Assembly: GCF_015351235.1 (NCBI RefSeq)
Contig: NZ_JADKSJ010000001.1
Span: 310,001 to 374,000, forward strand
Source: Plantibacter sp. VKM Ac-2880
Lineage (GTDB): Bacteria > Actinomycetota > Actinomycetes > Actinomycetales > Microbacteriaceae
Length of the DNA: 64,000 nt
Direction: 5' to 3'
This document shows, piece after piece, positions 46,489 through 55,962 of this stretch. The notes below the pieces were generated by a model. The model was not told the origin of the DNA. It searched no databases and saw only the letters and a list, made by a program, of their open reading frames with translations. A program made the position numbers and the translations under genes. Within the stretch, counting starts at the first letter, position 1. The number at the start of each line of letters is the position of its first letter.

Positions 46489-46802
46489 CTTCGACAGGCT
46501 CAGGGACCGAGGTGCGGGCGGGCGGGTCGGTGGCTGCCCTTCGACAGGCTCAGGGACCGAGGTGCGGGTGGGCGGGTTTGGTCACTGAGCTTGTCGAAGT
46601 GGGAGCGGCGGGGCGGGTCGGTGGCTGCCCTTCGACAAGCTCAGGGACCAGCGCGCTCGGGGGAGGCGGGTCCGTCAGTGCCCTTCGACAGGCTCAGGGG
46701 CCGAGGCGCGACTGGGTGGGTCGGTGGCTGCCCTTCGACAAGCTCAGCGACCGAGGCGCGACTGGGCGGCTCGATCACTGCCCTTCGACAAGCTCAGGGA
46801 CC
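46489..46802. repeat. 50-bp minisatellite built on the family-2 repeat
   Basis: Six forward copies of CTTCGACARGCTCAGGGACC or close variants begin at 46489, 46539, 46630, 46683, 46733 and 46783, and one inverted copy lies at 46580-46599. Most starts are 50 bases apart, and the filler between copies (GAGGCGCGACTGGGYGGGTC then GGTGGCTGCC) is itself repeated. This is a tandem repeat of a composite unit, not a CRISPR array. Confidence 0.9.
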
Positions 46803-46863
46803 CGGGTGGAAGCTCAGGGACCCGGGTGGAAGCTCAGGGACCCGGGTGGAAGCTCAGGGACCG
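46790..46863. repeat. 20-bp perfect tandem repeat
   Basis: Three identical units of AAGCTCAGGGACCCGGGTGG (46790, 46810, 46830) and a partial fourth (46850-46863). They are an expansion of the tail of the last family-2 copy. Confidence 0.95.
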
Positions 46864-46874
46864 GCCGATCGAGG

Positions 46875-48419
46875 TCAGGCGCTGAAGTTCAGCGCCAGGT
46901 CGACGAGGAGACGCGTGCCGTACCCGGTCGCACCCTTCGAACGCCACGACTCGTCGGACTCCACGAGCATGGTCCCGGCGATGTCGAGGTGCGCCCACGG
47001 CACCTCGCCGACGAACTCGGCGAGGAACAGCGCGGCGAGCGTCGAACCGGCGTAGCGACCACCGATGTTGGCGAGGTCGGCGACGTCGGAGTCGAGCTGC
47101 TTCCGGTAGCTGCGTTCGAGGGGCAGTTGCCACAGCTGCTCGTCGGTGGCCTTTGCCGAGGCGAGCGTCCGGTCGACGATGCCCTGCTCGGTCCCGTGCA
47201 CCGCGGCGGTCTTCGTGCCGAGGGCCATGATCGCGGCACCCGTCAGCGTCGCGATGTCGACGATCGCGTCGGGGCCCTCCTCGACCGCCAGGCTCAGCCC
47301 GTCGGCGAGGACGAGGCGACCCTCGGCGTCCGTGTTCTTGATCTCGACGGTCGTGCCGTTGCGGAACGTCAGCACGTCGCCGAGCATCGTCGCCGAGCCG
47401 GACGGCATGTTGTCCGTGCACATGAGGAACGCCGTGACGCTGCTCGCGCAGTGCAGCTCGTCCAGCGCGGTCATGGCGGAGAGGATCGCGCCCGCACCAG
47501 CCATGTCCATCTTCATCGCGGCGTGCGACGGGTCGGACGGCTTGAGCGAGATGCCGCCCGAGTCGTACATGATGCCCTTGCCGACGAGCGCGAGGTGTCC
47601 GGCCGGTTCGACGGACGACCCGTCGGCGTCCTTCGGGGTGTACCGCAGCTTGATCATGCGGGGCTCTTCGACGCTGCCCGCGTTGACGCCGAGCAGGCCG
47701 CCGAGGCCGAGCTCGACGAGCGCGTCCTTGTCGAAGACCTCGACGTCGAAGCCGTTGGCGGCGCCGAGCAGCTGCGCGACCTCGGCGAGGTCGGTCGCCG
47801 TGAGGTGGCCGGGCGGGGTGTTCGCGAGGTCGCGGGCCAGGTTCGCCGAGCGGGCGAGGACCTCGCCGCGGTGGGCGCCGGTCGCGGTCTCCGGGAGGTC
47901 GTCGCCGGCTGCGACGAGGTGGAGCGCGACGAGCGGCGTGCGCTTCGCCTCGCGCTTGAGTTCCGTGTAGCGGTAGCGGGCGAGCAACGCGCCCTCCACG
48001 ACGAGCTGTCCGGCCGATGCGGCGTCGAGGTCGAACGCGTGCGCGACGTCGAGGCCGATGCTCGCGAAGGAGGAGGCGGCGCGCGCGAACGCTGCGGCGA
48101 CGTCGCGGAGTGCGGCGGCCGTGCGCTTCTCGGGGGCGCCGACACCGACGGCGATGAACGTGGGTGCGTCCTGGCTGGGGACCACGAGCGTCTGACCGAG
48201 CTCGCCGGTGAAGCCGGCGCGGGTCAGGGCCGCACGGTCGAGGCCGAGAGCCGCGGGGATCTCGTCGTCGACGCCGTCGAGCGCGGGGGCGACGGCGAGA
48301 CCGATGGCCTCGACACCCTCGGGGAAATCGATCGCCACCTCCAGCTCGACCGTCTCGGCGTCGAGCGACGGCGTGCGGGAGAAGGTCGGCGGGATCAACT
48401 TGGTGGGGCGGGATGGCAT
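46875..48419 (-). CDS. pepA: Leucyl aminopeptidase, M17 family
   Basis: 514 residues. The N-terminal alpha/beta domain is followed by the catalytic domain with GKGIMYDSGGISLKP (metal-binding Lys and Asp) and the M17 signature NTDAEGRLVLADGL. The later block is WAHLDIAGT. PepA removes N-terminal residues from peptides using two metal ions in a hexamer; some homologues also bind DNA. The start is ATG at 48419 after GAAGGACG. It diverges from the unknown gene at 48507. Confidence 0.95.
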   Translation of the reverse strand: MPSRPTKLIPPTFSRTPSLDAETVELEVAIDFPEGVEAIGLAVAPALDGVDDEIPAALGLDRAALTRAGFTGELGQTLVVPSQDAPTFIAVGVGAPEKRTAAALRDVAAAFARAASSFASIGLDVAHAFDLDAASAGQLVVEGALLARYRYTELKREAKRTPLVALHLVAAGDDLPETATGAHRGEVLARSANLARDLANTPPGHLTATDLAEVAQLLGAANGFDVEVFDKDALVELGLGGLLGVNAGSVEEPRMIKLRYTPKDADGSSVEPAGHLALVGKGIMYDSGGISLKPSDPSHAAMKMDMAGAGAILSAMTALDELHCASSVTAFLMCTDNMPSGSATMLGDVLTFRNGTTVEIKNTDAEGRLVLADGLSLAVEEGPDAIVDIATLTGAAIMALGTKTAAVHGTEQGIVDRTLASAKATDEQLWQLPLERSYRKQLDSDVADLANIGGRYAGSTLAALFLAEFVGEVPWAHLDIAGTMLVESDESWRSKGATGYGTRLLVDLALNFSA

Positions 48420-48506
48420 GCAGCGTCCTTCGTCTCGGAGTGGGGCTCCGTCCATCGTATGGGCCGGACCTGGCCGCGGATGGGCGTGGTCTGCGAGGAT
48501 GCCGGG

Positions 48507-49283
48507 ATGGGCGCATGGGGAACGGCGATCTTCTCGAACGACACGGCGTCGGACATCCGCACGGAGTACCGCGAGCTCGTCCAGGACCGGGTGCCCGACG
48601 ACGAGGCGACGCGACGGACCATCGCCTCCTTCGCCCACCTGGTGGACCGCGACGACGGCGAGCTGTGGATCCCGCTCGCGGCCGCGCAGAGCGAGGTGGG
48701 CCGGCTCGATCCCGACGTGCAAGCGCGGGCGATCGCGGCGATCGACGGGGGAGCCGACCTCAAGCTGTGGGCGGAGGCGGGCCGGACGGAACTCACCCGC
48801 CGCACCGCCGCCCTGCAGCGCCTGCGCGAGCAGCTCCTCGGCCCGCAGCCCGCGCCGAAACGCCTCCGTCGATCGTGGCGCCATGTGGAGGACGACCTGA
48901 CGCCAGGCGACGTCCTCGCGTTCACAGCACCGAACGGGCGGACGGCGCTGTTCCGGGTGGTCGGCATCCACCGGTCCCGGTCCGGCGACTCGCCAGAACT
49001 CGACGTGCTCGACTGGGTGGGCGAGCACGTCCCCGAGCCGGAGACCCTGTCCGGGCTCCGGGCGAAGCGTGCGACGGCCTCGTTCAACCTGCCGGAGCGA
49101 CCGGTCGTCTGGCAGCCGGACCGCTTCCGCAAGACCGACGAGCAATGGCACGAGGTCGGCTTCGTCCGCGTCGCGCGCTTCGCGGGGTGGCCGAGTAGGC
49201 CAGAGCGGACGCCGGGCCACTCCGGCCTCTGGCGGGCGTTCAGCCTGAGCGTGGCCCGCAACCTCCAGGACGGCACGTGGTGA
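48507..49283 (+). CDS. Conserved hypothetical protein, DUF4259-like N-terminus
   Basis: 258 residues. The N-terminal MGAWGTAIFSNDTASDIRTEY resembles proteins annotated as DUF4259 that begin MGAWG and contain a D/E-rich helical region (LVQDRVPDDEATRRTI; LWIPLAAAQSEVGRLDPDV). The second half (about 130-258) has a beta-rich GDVLAFTAPNGRTALFRVVGIH segment. No signal peptide or membrane helix; cytoplasmic. The start is ATG at 48507 without a clear ribosome site. Function unknown. The 3' end shares a bidirectional terminator with the convergent gene. Confidence 0.82.
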   Translation: MGAWGTAIFSNDTASDIRTEYRELVQDRVPDDEATRRTIASFAHLVDRDDGELWIPLAAAQSEVGRLDPDVQARAIAAIDGGADLKLWAEAGRTELTRRTAALQRLREQLLGPQPAPKRLRRSWRHVEDDLTPGDVLAFTAPNGRTALFRVVGIHRSRSGDSPELDVLDWVGEHVPEPETLSGLRAKRATASFNLPERPVVWQPDRFRKTDEQWHEVGFVRVARFAGWPSRPERTPGHSGLWRAFSLSVARNLQDGTW

Positions 49284-49340
49284 GCTGAGGCGGATCGTCG
49301 TCCGCAGCACGCGACGACGACGATCCGCCCCACCTCAGCT
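49283..49340. terminator. Bidirectional terminator hairpin
   Basis: Outer arms AGCTGAGG (49283-49290) and CCTCAGCT (49333-49340) enclose inner arms CGGATCGTCGTC (49291-49302) and GACGACGATCCG (49316-49327). It separates two convergent genes and overlaps the stop codon of the one at 49335. The near symmetry suits termination in both directions. Confidence 0.8.
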
Positions 49341-50474
49341 GGTGGGGACGAGCGCCGCTCGGACGTCGTCGCGCGGTTCGGCCTCGATCGCCTGCGCGTG
49401 CGCCTGGGCGAGCACGTCCGCGATGGACACCCGCTCGCCGGTCTCAGCGGACCGCACGGCGGCCTCGACCATCGCGAGACTCAGGACGTTCGCGTGGACC
49501 TCGCCCGAGGGCACCCGTCCCGTCCGGATCGCTCCGACGAACTCGACGAGCGAACCGGCGATCTCCTCCGGCACGTCGGCCTCGAGCGTCGCAGTCTCGA
49601 CCTCGGCGGCCACCCCGTCCGTCGGTGCGAGCTGTCTCCGGGGCGCGGAGTCGCCGTCCCAGACCGCGGTGCCGTGCTCGCCGTTGACGCGCCAGCTGCC
49701 GTTCCAGGACGTCTCCACGCCGTCGGCGCACCAGCTGCCGCTGTAGGTGTACCGGACGCCGTTCGCGAACTCGAAGACCGCGGTCGCGGCGGCATCGGCC
49801 GAGAACCAGCTCCAGGACGGATTGAACTCCTCGCAGTACACGGCGATCGGGTCGCTCCCGAGGACGTAGCGGGCGGCGTCGAAGGCGTGGATGGCCATGT
49901 CGACGAGCAGCACGTGCGGCATCTCCTCGCGGAACCCACCGAAGTGCGGCGCCTTGAAGAACTCGGTGGTCGCCGAGCCCAGGCGGCCCAGCGAAGCGAC
50001 CTGCTCCCGGAACGCGGCGATCGACGCGTAGTAGCGGCGCGACTGACTCGTCATCAGCAGCTGCCCGCTGGCCTCGGCCGTGGCGGCGAGGGAGAGCGCT
50101 TGCGCCACCGTGGGGGCGATCGGCTTCTCGCACAGCACGGGCAGCCCGGCGAAGAGCGCCTCGGTGTTCACCGGGTGGTGCGCTGCGGGCACGGTGACGT
50201 TCACGACCGCGTGCGCCCCGGTGGCCCGGGCGACGACCGAGACGCTGGTCCCGACGACGACACCGTCGGGGCCCACCTGCAGGCCGGCCTCGGCCACGGC
50301 CGACTCGGCGAGGGCCGTGTCGAGGTCGACGACCCCGACGAGTTCCGTGTCCGGGTTCGCGAGGATCGTCCGGAGCCAGGCCCGACCCATGCCGCCGGCT
50401 CCCACGAGGACGAGCCGCACCGGGGCCGCGGCGTCCGCGAGCACCGCGAAGCCGCCGTCGACAGGTGCACTCAT
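49335..50474 (-). CDS. Gfo/Idh/MocA-family oxidoreductase
   Basis: 379 residues. Rossmann motif [18 protein letters not shown] (about 20-38), EKP motif in [11 protein letters not shown] (about 110-120), and a C-terminal domain with [20 protein letters not shown]. The start is ATG at 50474, overlapping the ThuA gene stop (ATGA). It is the last gene of the six-gene LacI-controlled operon 55779-49335. ThuA/Gfo pairs are known in trehalose and other disaccharide catabolism via keto-sugars. Confidence 0.92.
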   Translation of the reverse strand: MSAPVDGGFAVLADAAAPVRLVLVGAGGMGRAWLRTILANPDTELVGVVDLDTALAESAVAEAGLQVGPDGVVVGTSVSVVARATGAHAVVNVTVPAAHHPVNTEALFAGLPVLCEKPIAPTVAQALSLAATAEASGQLLMTSQSRRYYASIAAFREQVASLGRLGSATTEFFKAPHFGGFREEMPHVLLVDMAIHAFDAARYVLGSDPIAVYCEEFNPSWSWFSADAAATAVFEFANGVRYTYSGSWCADGVETSWNGSWRVNGEHGTAVWDGDSAPRRQLAPTDGVAAEVETATLEADVPEEIAGSLVEFVGAIRTGRVPSGEVHANVLSLAMVEAAVRSAETGERVSIADVLAQAHAQAIEAEPRDDVRAALVPTS

Positions 50475-51250
50475 CGTTCGAGCGCTCCCTGGTAGCCGCG
50501 ACCGTTGTAGAAGTCCTCGGTCTCGTACCGGAGCAGGACCGGCACCGCGCGCTCCGGCCGCAGGGTGTGCGCCCAGCGGACACCGTTCGCGAGGACGCGT
50601 CGGACGTGCTCGTGGTGGTAGACGGGGTAGTCCTGGTCGCCTGGGGAGAAGAAGAAGATCTTGCCGAAGCCGCGCTTGTAGGTCATGCCGGAGCGGAACA
50701 CCTCGCCGCCCGTGAACGTCGAGAGGAAGATCAGCTCGTCGGGGGCCGGGACGTCGAAGAACTCGCCGTACATCTCCTGCGCGGGGATGATGAACGGGTG
50801 GGGGACGCCCTGGGCGATGGGGTGGGTCGGATCGACCGTCCACACGATCTCCCGGTCCTCCTCCGACCGCCACCGCAGCGTGCAGGTGGTGCCCATGAGC
50901 TTGCCGAAGATCTTCGACCAGTGGCCGGAGTGCAGCACGAGCAGCCCCATGCCGGCGAGGACGTGCTGGTGGACCCGTTCGACGACCTCGTCGGCGACCT
51001 CGTCGTGCGCGGCGTGACCCCACCACACGAGCACGTCGGTCGCGGCGAGGACCTCCTCGGTCAGGCCGTGCTCCGGCTCGTCGAGCGTCGTCGTCGTGAC
51101 GACCGCATCGGCGCCGAGGTGCTCCTCGATGCCCTCCTTGATGGTGGTGTGCATGCCGTCGGGATAGATCGCGCGGACCTTCTCCTCGATCTGCTCGTGA
51201 CGGTTCTCTCCCCAGACGAGGACGCGGACGGGGGTGGTGCTGTCGGACAT
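50471..51250 (-). CDS. ThuA domain protein (trehalose-utilisation type)
   Basis: 259 residues of the ThuA/class I glutamine amidotransferase-like fold. Visible blocks are [11 protein letters not shown] (9-19), [14 protein letters not shown] (about 72-85), [14 protein letters not shown] and GRGYQGAL at the end. ThuA proteins accompany Gfo/Idh enzymes in conversion of disaccharides to 3-keto forms. The start is ATG at 51250, preceded by a GAAGGAG-like site. Sixty bases separate it from the MalG-type gene; it is coupled to the next gene by ATGA. Confidence 0.92.
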   Translation of the reverse strand: MSDSTTPVRVLVWGENRHEQIEEKVRAIYPDGMHTTIKEGIEEHLGADAVVTTTTLDEPEHGLTEEVLAATDVLVWWGHAAHDEVADEVVERVHQHVLAGMGLLVLHSGHWSKIFGKLMGTTCTLRWRSEEDREIVWTVDPTHPIAQGVPHPFIIPAQEMYGEFFDVPAPDELIFLSTFTGGEVFRSGMTYKRGFGKIFFFSPGDQDYPVYHHEHVRRVLANGVRWAHTLRPERAVPVLLRYETEDFYNGRGYQGALER

Positions 51251-51309
51251 GGTGGTGCTCCTTCGAGGATGCGTTGCGTGGTCGGAGAGGGTGTCTGGGT
51301 GCTGGTCGG

Positions 51310-52191
51310 TCATTTGACGGCGCCGCCCGTCGCCCCGGCGGCGATGAAGCGTTGGGCGATGACGAGCAGGATGATGGCAGGCAGGGACGAGAGGACCGCG
51401 GTCGCCATGACCGCGCTCCAGTTCGACACCTGCGAGCCGAGGTACTGGTAGATGCCGAGGGTGACCGGGCGCACGTCCTCGGTCGTCGTCAGGGTCAGGG
51501 CGAACAGGAAGTCGCTCCAGGAGAACAGGAACGCGAACAGTCCGGCGGTGATGAGCACGTTGCGGCTCACGGGCAGGACGATCGAGACGAACGCCCGCAC
51601 CAGCCCGGCGCCGTCGACCCGTGCCGCCTCGACGATCGAGGGTGGGATGGTCTGCATCGACGCCCGCAGGATGAGGATCGCGAACGGGATGGCGTGGGAC
51701 GCGTCGGCGAGGATCAGCCCGGGGATCGAGTTGAGCAGGCCGAGGTCGTTGTAGGCGGAGTAGAGGGCGTTGGCGATCACGATGCCGGGGATCATCTGCG
51801 CGATGAGGATCACGAGCAGGGCGATGCTGATCCAGCGGAACCGGAACTGGGCGAGCGCGTAGGCCGCGGGTGCGGCGATCGCCAGGGTCAGCACGACGGT
51901 CCCGAGCGAGATGACGAGGCTCGTCACGAGGTGCCCGCCCTGGTCGGCGATCGCCTTCTCGTACCCGGCGAAGCTCGGGTTCACGGGGAAGAAGTCGCCG
52001 GTGAGGGTGTTGCCCGACGGCTGCAGCGACGCGTTCACCATCCAGTAGACGGGGAAGAGCATGATCGCGAGGATGAGGACGCCGAGGACGGTGGAGCCGA
52101 GGCGTCGTCGGTCGCCACGGCGGCGCGACGGGCCGACCGGGGCGAAGCGGCGGGTCTGTCGGCCGCCGGTCACGATGCTGGTCGTGGTCAT
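51310..52191 (-). CDS. Carbohydrate ABC transporter permease, MalG type
   Basis: 293 residues with six hydrophobic segments starting [26 protein letters not shown], and EAA loop [20 protein letters not shown] around residue 190. The start is ATG at 52191, 15 bases after the partner permease stop. It forms the importer with the MalF-type permease (52207-53205) and the lipoprotein (53211-54470). As in the first operon, no ATPase gene is present. Confidence 0.94.
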   Translation of the reverse strand: MTTTSIVTGGRQTRRFAPVGPSRRRGDRRRLGSTVLGVLILAIMLFPVYWMVNASLQPSGNTLTGDFFPVNPSFAGYEKAIADQGGHLVTSLVISLGTVVLTLAIAAPAAYALAQFRFRWISIALLVILIAQMIPGIVIANALYSAYNDLGLLNSIPGLILADASHAIPFAILILRASMQTIPPSIVEAARVDGAGLVRAFVSIVLPVSRNVLITAGLFAFLFSWSDFLFALTLTTTEDVRPVTLGIYQYLGSQVSNWSAVMATAVLSSLPAIILLVIAQRFIAAGATGGAVK

Positions 52192-52206
52192 GAGGGGTCG
52201 GTGTCC

Positions 52207-53205
52207 TTACTCGTCGACCGCGCGTCGGTTGACGCGGAGGTAGACGATCGCGAAGAGGAGCGAGATGACGATCAGGATGTTGCTGAACGCGGCGCCGACG
52301 CCGAACTCGAAGTTCACGAACGACTCCTGATACGACCGCACGGACAGCGTCTGGGTGGCGTTCGCCGGCCCGCCGTTCGTCAGGCCGAGGATGATGTCGA
52401 GCACCTTGATCGTGTAGACGACGCCGAGCACGAGCACGACGCTCACCACCGGGCGGAGGTTCGGCCACGTGATGTGGCGGAAGGCCTTCCACCCCGTCGC
52501 GCCGTCGAGCGCGCCCGCCTCGTACAGTTCGTCGGGGATGTCCTGCAGGCCTCCGTAGAGGATCGTGACGTTGAACGGGATGCCGATCCAGATGTTCACG
52601 AGCACGACCGCGAACAGGGCGACCGAGGGGCTCGTGAGCCACGGGACCCCGCCGAGCCCGATGGTGCCGAGGGCGGTGTTCAGGACACCGCTGTCCTGAT
52701 CGAGGATCGACCGCCAGGTGGCGCTCGACACGATCAGGGGGAGGAGCCAGGGGAGCAGCAGCATCGCCCGGAGGAACGAGCTCAGCGGGAAGCGTCGCTT
52801 GAAGAACACCGCGAGGGCGAGCCCGATCACGAACTGACCGGCGATGGAGCCGATCGTGAACAGCGCCGTGTTGAGGAGCGCCGGCGTGAACAGCTGGGAG
52901 CTGAACACGGTCACGTAGTTCGCGAACCCGACCCACGGTGCCTCGCCCGTGAAGAAGGTCTTCGTCGTGTACTCCTGGAAGCTCATCGTGACGTTCTTGA
53001 CGACCGGGTAGCCGAAGAACAGCACGATGTAGAGCGCTGCCGGGGCGACGAAGCCGAGCTTGACGAGGTCTTCCCGACGGACGCGTCGGCGCCGGCGGGC
53101 GGCCCCGGCGGGGGTGCGCTTCAGGGGCGCACCCCCGTCGGTGCCATCGGGACGTCGGTCGGTCTTCCGGTCCTGGAGCGAGGCTCCGGCGATGCCGCTG
53201 CTCAT
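52207..53205 (-). CDS. Carbohydrate ABC transporter permease, MalF type
   Basis: 332 residues. A basic cytosolic tail ([15 protein letters not shown]) precedes the first helix [19 protein letters not shown]. The EAA loop is [20 protein letters not shown] around residue 245, an EAG variant. The start is ATG at 53205, six bases after the binding-protein stop. Confidence 0.94.
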   Translation of the reverse strand: MSSGIAGASLQDRKTDRRPDGTDGGAPLKRTPAGAARRRRRVRREDLVKLGFVAPAALYIVLFFGYPVVKNVTMSFQEYTTKTFFTGEAPWVGFANYVTVFSSQLFTPALLNTALFTIGSIAGQFVIGLALAVFFKRRFPLSSFLRAMLLLPWLLPLIVSSATWRSILDQDSGVLNTALGTIGLGGVPWLTSPSVALFAVVLVNIWIGIPFNVTILYGGLQDIPDELYEAGALDGATGWKAFRHITWPNLRPVVSVVLVLGVVYTIKVLDIILGLTNGGPANATQTLSVRSYQESFVNFEFGVGAAFSNILIVISLLFAIVYLRVNRRAVDE

Positions 53206-53210
53206 CGGGA

Positions 53211-54470
53211 TCAGCCCGCGGCCGCCTGCTTGAACGCCTCTTCAGGCGTCGCCTGCCCGGTCAGGGCGAGCTGGATGGCGGTGTAGATCTCGGTCGCGGC
53301 CTCGGGCCATTCCTCACCGAGTTCGCCGGTGCGCGAGCGGGCGTTGGCGACCTGCTCGGTGAACGCGGCCATCTCGGGCACCTTGGCGACGTACTGCTCG
53401 GCCAGGGCCGTCTTCGTCGGGACGGTGAAGCGTGCCTCGGCGAGAGCGAGCTGGTTCTCGTCGCTCGAGATGCACTCGACGAACTTCGCGGCCTTCGCCT
53501 GCTTGTCCTTGTTGCCGGTCACCGGGACGGTCCAGACCTCGCCACCGAGCGGGGCGACGGGCGTCTGACCGGCCTTGTTCACCGGAACCTGCACGCTGCC
53601 GTACTTGAGGTCCGTGTCGGCGCTGAGGGCCGGGATCTGCCACGGGCCGTTGATCATCATCGCGGCCTTGCCGGCCATGAACTGGTCGTTGACGTCGGCC
53701 TGCGACCAGTTGATGACGCTCTTCGACGCGGAGCCGGAGTTCACGAGGTCGACCTGCAGTTGCAGGGCCTCGGCGACCGCCGGCGTGGTGAGGTCGGTCT
53801 CGTCGCCCCCGTTGGTCCACATGAACGGCAGGAACTGCCAGCTGCCCTCATAGGTGGCGATGGAGCTGAACGCGAGCCCGTAGGTGTCGCCCTCGGTGAG
53901 TGCGGCCGCCGCCGTCTTCAGCTCGTCCCACGTGGTGGGCGGGGTGATGCCCTTCGCGGCGAGGAGGTCCTCGTTGTAGAACAGGCCGAGGGTGTTGACC
54001 GTCGGCGCGAGGCCGTACACCTCGCCCTCGTAGCTGGCGGCGTCGAGGATGCCCTTCGCGAAGCCGGAGGTGTCGACGTCGTAGTCGCTGAGCGGCGAGA
54101 GGCCGCCGGTGGCCGCGATCTCCTGCACGTCCGGGTTGTCGAGCATGAGCACGTCCGGCAGCGTCTTGGACGACGACTGCTGCAGGACCTTCTGGATGAG
54201 GTCCTTGCCGGGGACGTTCTCGCGCTTGATCTTGACGTCGAGCTCCGTGGCGCAGCGGTCGAGGGCTTCGCCGACGAGGGTCTTGTCGGGCTCGTTGTTG
54301 TAGTAGTCGAGGATCGTCAGGGTGTCGGCGTCGCCGCCGGCCGCAGCGCCACCGCCGCCGCTGCACGCGGTGAGGGCGAACGGGGTGATCGCGAGGATCG
54401 CGAGTGAACCGAGCACGTGCGGCCGCCGGATGAGGCGCTGCTTCGTGTCGCGGGTGGTCGTGGATCGCAT
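53211..54470 (-). CDS. Extracellular sugar-binding lipoprotein of ABC importer
   Basis: 419 residues of family-1 solute-binding type. The long signal peptide has a basic N-region and lipobox LTAC (Cys36). The mature part shows [12 protein letters not shown] and [24 protein letters not shown], the usual domain-hinge block, with [14 protein letters not shown] later. The start is ATG at 54470. It is the second gene of the operon, 100 bases after the Gfo/Idh gene; that gap holds two direct repeats of TGATCGTGGTGCG (54498 and 54515). Confidence 0.93.
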   Translation of the reverse strand: MRSTTTRDTKQRLIRRPHVLGSLAILAITPFALTACSGGGGAAAGGDADTLTILDYYNNEPDKTLVGEALDRCATELDVKIKRENVPGKDLIQKVLQQSSSKTLPDVLMLDNPDVQEIAATGGLSPLSDYDVDTSGFAKGILDAASYEGEVYGLAPTVNTLGLFYNEDLLAAKGITPPTTWDELKTAAAALTEGDTYGLAFSSIATYEGSWQFLPFMWTNGGDETDLTTPAVAEALQLQVDLVNSGSASKSVINWSQADVNDQFMAGKAAMMINGPWQIPALSADTDLKYGSVQVPVNKAGQTPVAPLGGEVWTVPVTGNKDKQAKAAKFVECISSDENQLALAEARFTVPTKTALAEQYVAKVPEMAAFTEQVANARSRTGELGEEWPEAATEIYTAIQLALTGQATPEEAFKQAAAG

Positions 54471-54570
54471 GTCATGGCTCCTTTGCCTGGTGAGTGGTGA
54501 TCGTGGTGCGGTGCTGATCGTGGTGCGCTGGATGGTGGTCGGATCGGTCGGTGGTGGTGGGGCGGGGAGG

Positions 54571-55779
54571 TCAGTGGTCGAGCGCGACCCAGCCGGCGTT
54601 CGTCGCGGCGCTCTCGGCGACGGCGGTGAGGATGCGCTGCACGCGGAGGCCGTCGGCGAAACCCGGTTCGGGTCGCCGGCCGGCCGCGAGGTCGCGGGCG
54701 AGGTCGGCGACCTCGTGGACGAAGGTGTGCTCGTAGCCGAGGCCGTGCCCGGCCGGCCACCAGGCGCCCGCGTAGGGGTGGCCGGGCTCGGTGACGAGGA
54801 TGCGTCGGAAGCCCGCCTCCTCCGCCGGGAGCGTGTGGTCGTGGAACTCGAGTTCGTTCATGCGCTCGAAGTCGAAGGTGATCGAGCCGTCGGAGCCGTC
54901 TACCTCGAGCCGCATCGCGTTCTTCCGGCCGGTGGCGAAGCGGGTGGCTTCGAAGGTCGCGAGCGCCCCGCCGTCCGTCCGGCCGATGAACACGACGGCG
55001 TCGTCGACGGTGACCGTGCCGGTGCGCCGGGTGGCGGCGGTCGCGGTGGCGCTGAGTCCGCTCGACGCTTCGGGGAGCGGACGTTCGGTGACGAAGGTCG
55101 AGCTGAGGGCGCTGACCCCGGTCAGCTCCTGCCCGGTCACGAAGCCGACCAGATCGATGATGTGGGCACCGAGGTCGCCGAGCGCTCCTGAGCCGGCCTG
55201 CTCGGCGTCCAACCGCCAGACGAGGGGGAAGTCGGGGTCGACGATCCAGTCCTGCAGGTACTGCGCCCGGATGTGACGGATGGTCCCGAGCCGGCCGTCG
55301 GCGACGAGGCGCTGCGCGTAGGCGAGTGCGGGGGTGCGGCGGTAGCTGAAGCCGACCATCGCCTGCACGCCGTGGGCGGCGGCACGCTCGGAGGCCGCGA
55401 CCATCCGCTCCGCCTCCTCGAGCGTGTTGGCGAGCGGCTTCTCGCAGAGGACGTGGATGCCGGCGTCGAGTGCGGCGATCGCGATCTCGGCGTGGAGGTG
55501 GCCCGGCGTGCAGATGTCGATGACGTCGACGTCGCCCCGGGTGAGGAGGGTGCGCCAGTCGGTCTCGACGTCGGCGATGCCGAAGCGGTCGGCGAAGGCA
55601 CGGGTGGCTTCGGCGTCCCGACCGCTGACGGCGACGAGTTCGACGCCGGGGCCGAGGTCGAAGAAGCGCGGAGCGGTTGTCCAGGCCTGGGCGTGGATCG
55701 ATCCCATGAAGCTGTATCCGACGATCGCGACGCGGAGCGGCTGCGCCGGACGGTCGTCGACGGTGGTGGCTGCAGGCAT
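54571..55779 (-). CDS. Gfo/Idh/MocA-family oxidoreductase
   Basis: 402 residues with Rossmann motif VAIVGYSFMGSIHAQAW (about 17-33), EKP motif HVLCEKPLANT (about 110) and GDLGAHIIDLVGFVTG in the C-terminal domain. The start is ATG at 55779 after GAAGGAG; a GTG two codons upstream is too close to that site. It is the first gene of the sugar transport operon and lies directly behind the two LacI operators. It is one of two such enzymes in the operon, probably acting on different intermediates. Confidence 0.93.
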   Translation of the reverse strand: MPAATTVDDRPAQPLRVAIVGYSFMGSIHAQAWTTAPRFFDLGPGVELVAVSGRDAEATRAFADRFGIADVETDWRTLLTRGDVDVIDICTPGHLHAEIAIAALDAGIHVLCEKPLANTLEEAERMVAASERAAAHGVQAMVGFSYRRTPALAYAQRLVADGRLGTIRHIRAQYLQDWIVDPDFPLVWRLDAEQAGSGALGDLGAHIIDLVGFVTGQELTGVSALSSTFVTERPLPEASSGLSATATAATRRTGTVTVDDAVVFIGRTDGGALATFEATRFATGRKNAMRLEVDGSDGSITFDFERMNELEFHDHTLPAEEAGFRRILVTEPGHPYAGAWWPAGHGLGYEHTFVHEVADLARDLAAGRRPEPGFADGLRVQRILTAVAESAATNAGWVALDH

Positions 55780-55826
55780 CTTCACGGCTCCTTCGCCGGT
55801 CGAGGTCGGATCGCGCATCGCCCAGA

Positions 55827-55907
55827 GTTAACCGGTTTACTGCGCGCTTCGGGAACCAGCATGCCTCCGTCTCCGCCCGCCGTCAAGGATGAATTTAACC
55901 GGTTTAC
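55827..55907. promoter_or_regulatory. Two LacI operators between the Gfo operon and its LacI gene
   Basis: TTAACCGGTTTA occurs twice in the divergent region (14-mers GTTAACCGGTTTAC at 55827-55840 and TTTAACCGGTTTAC at 55894-55907). Each is a near-perfect palindrome with central CG; the centres are 67 bases apart. One lies near the operon start at 55779 and the other near the LacI start at 55963. The spacing would permit looping or separate control of each gene. Confidence 0.88.
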
Positions 55908-55962
55908 CGAATCGTGATCCGTGAGAGACTTGCCGGACACCAGAGCACGTGAGCGGGGACCC

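Larger units (their letters stand above)
46425..46874. other. Gene-free, repeat-filled interval between pepA and the methyltransferase
   Basis: 450 bases without a credible gene. About 60 bases next to the methyltransferase start show nothing specific. From 46489 to 46863 the interval is almost entirely family-2 repeats: a roughly 50-bp minisatellite and then a 20-bp tandem array (both listed separately). Confidence 0.8.

Noticed and set aside
46489-46863. Regular 50-bp spaced repeats resembling a CRISPR array
   Set aside because: The spacers are themselves repeated, one copy is inverted, the period is not repeat-plus-unique-spacer, and no cas genes are in the window.
45669-48506. Extension of the plus-strand frame of the 48507 gene back to 45669
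   Set aside because: It runs antisense through the methyltransferase and pepA genes and translates the family-2 repeats. The ATG at 48507 starts a plausible MGAWG protein.
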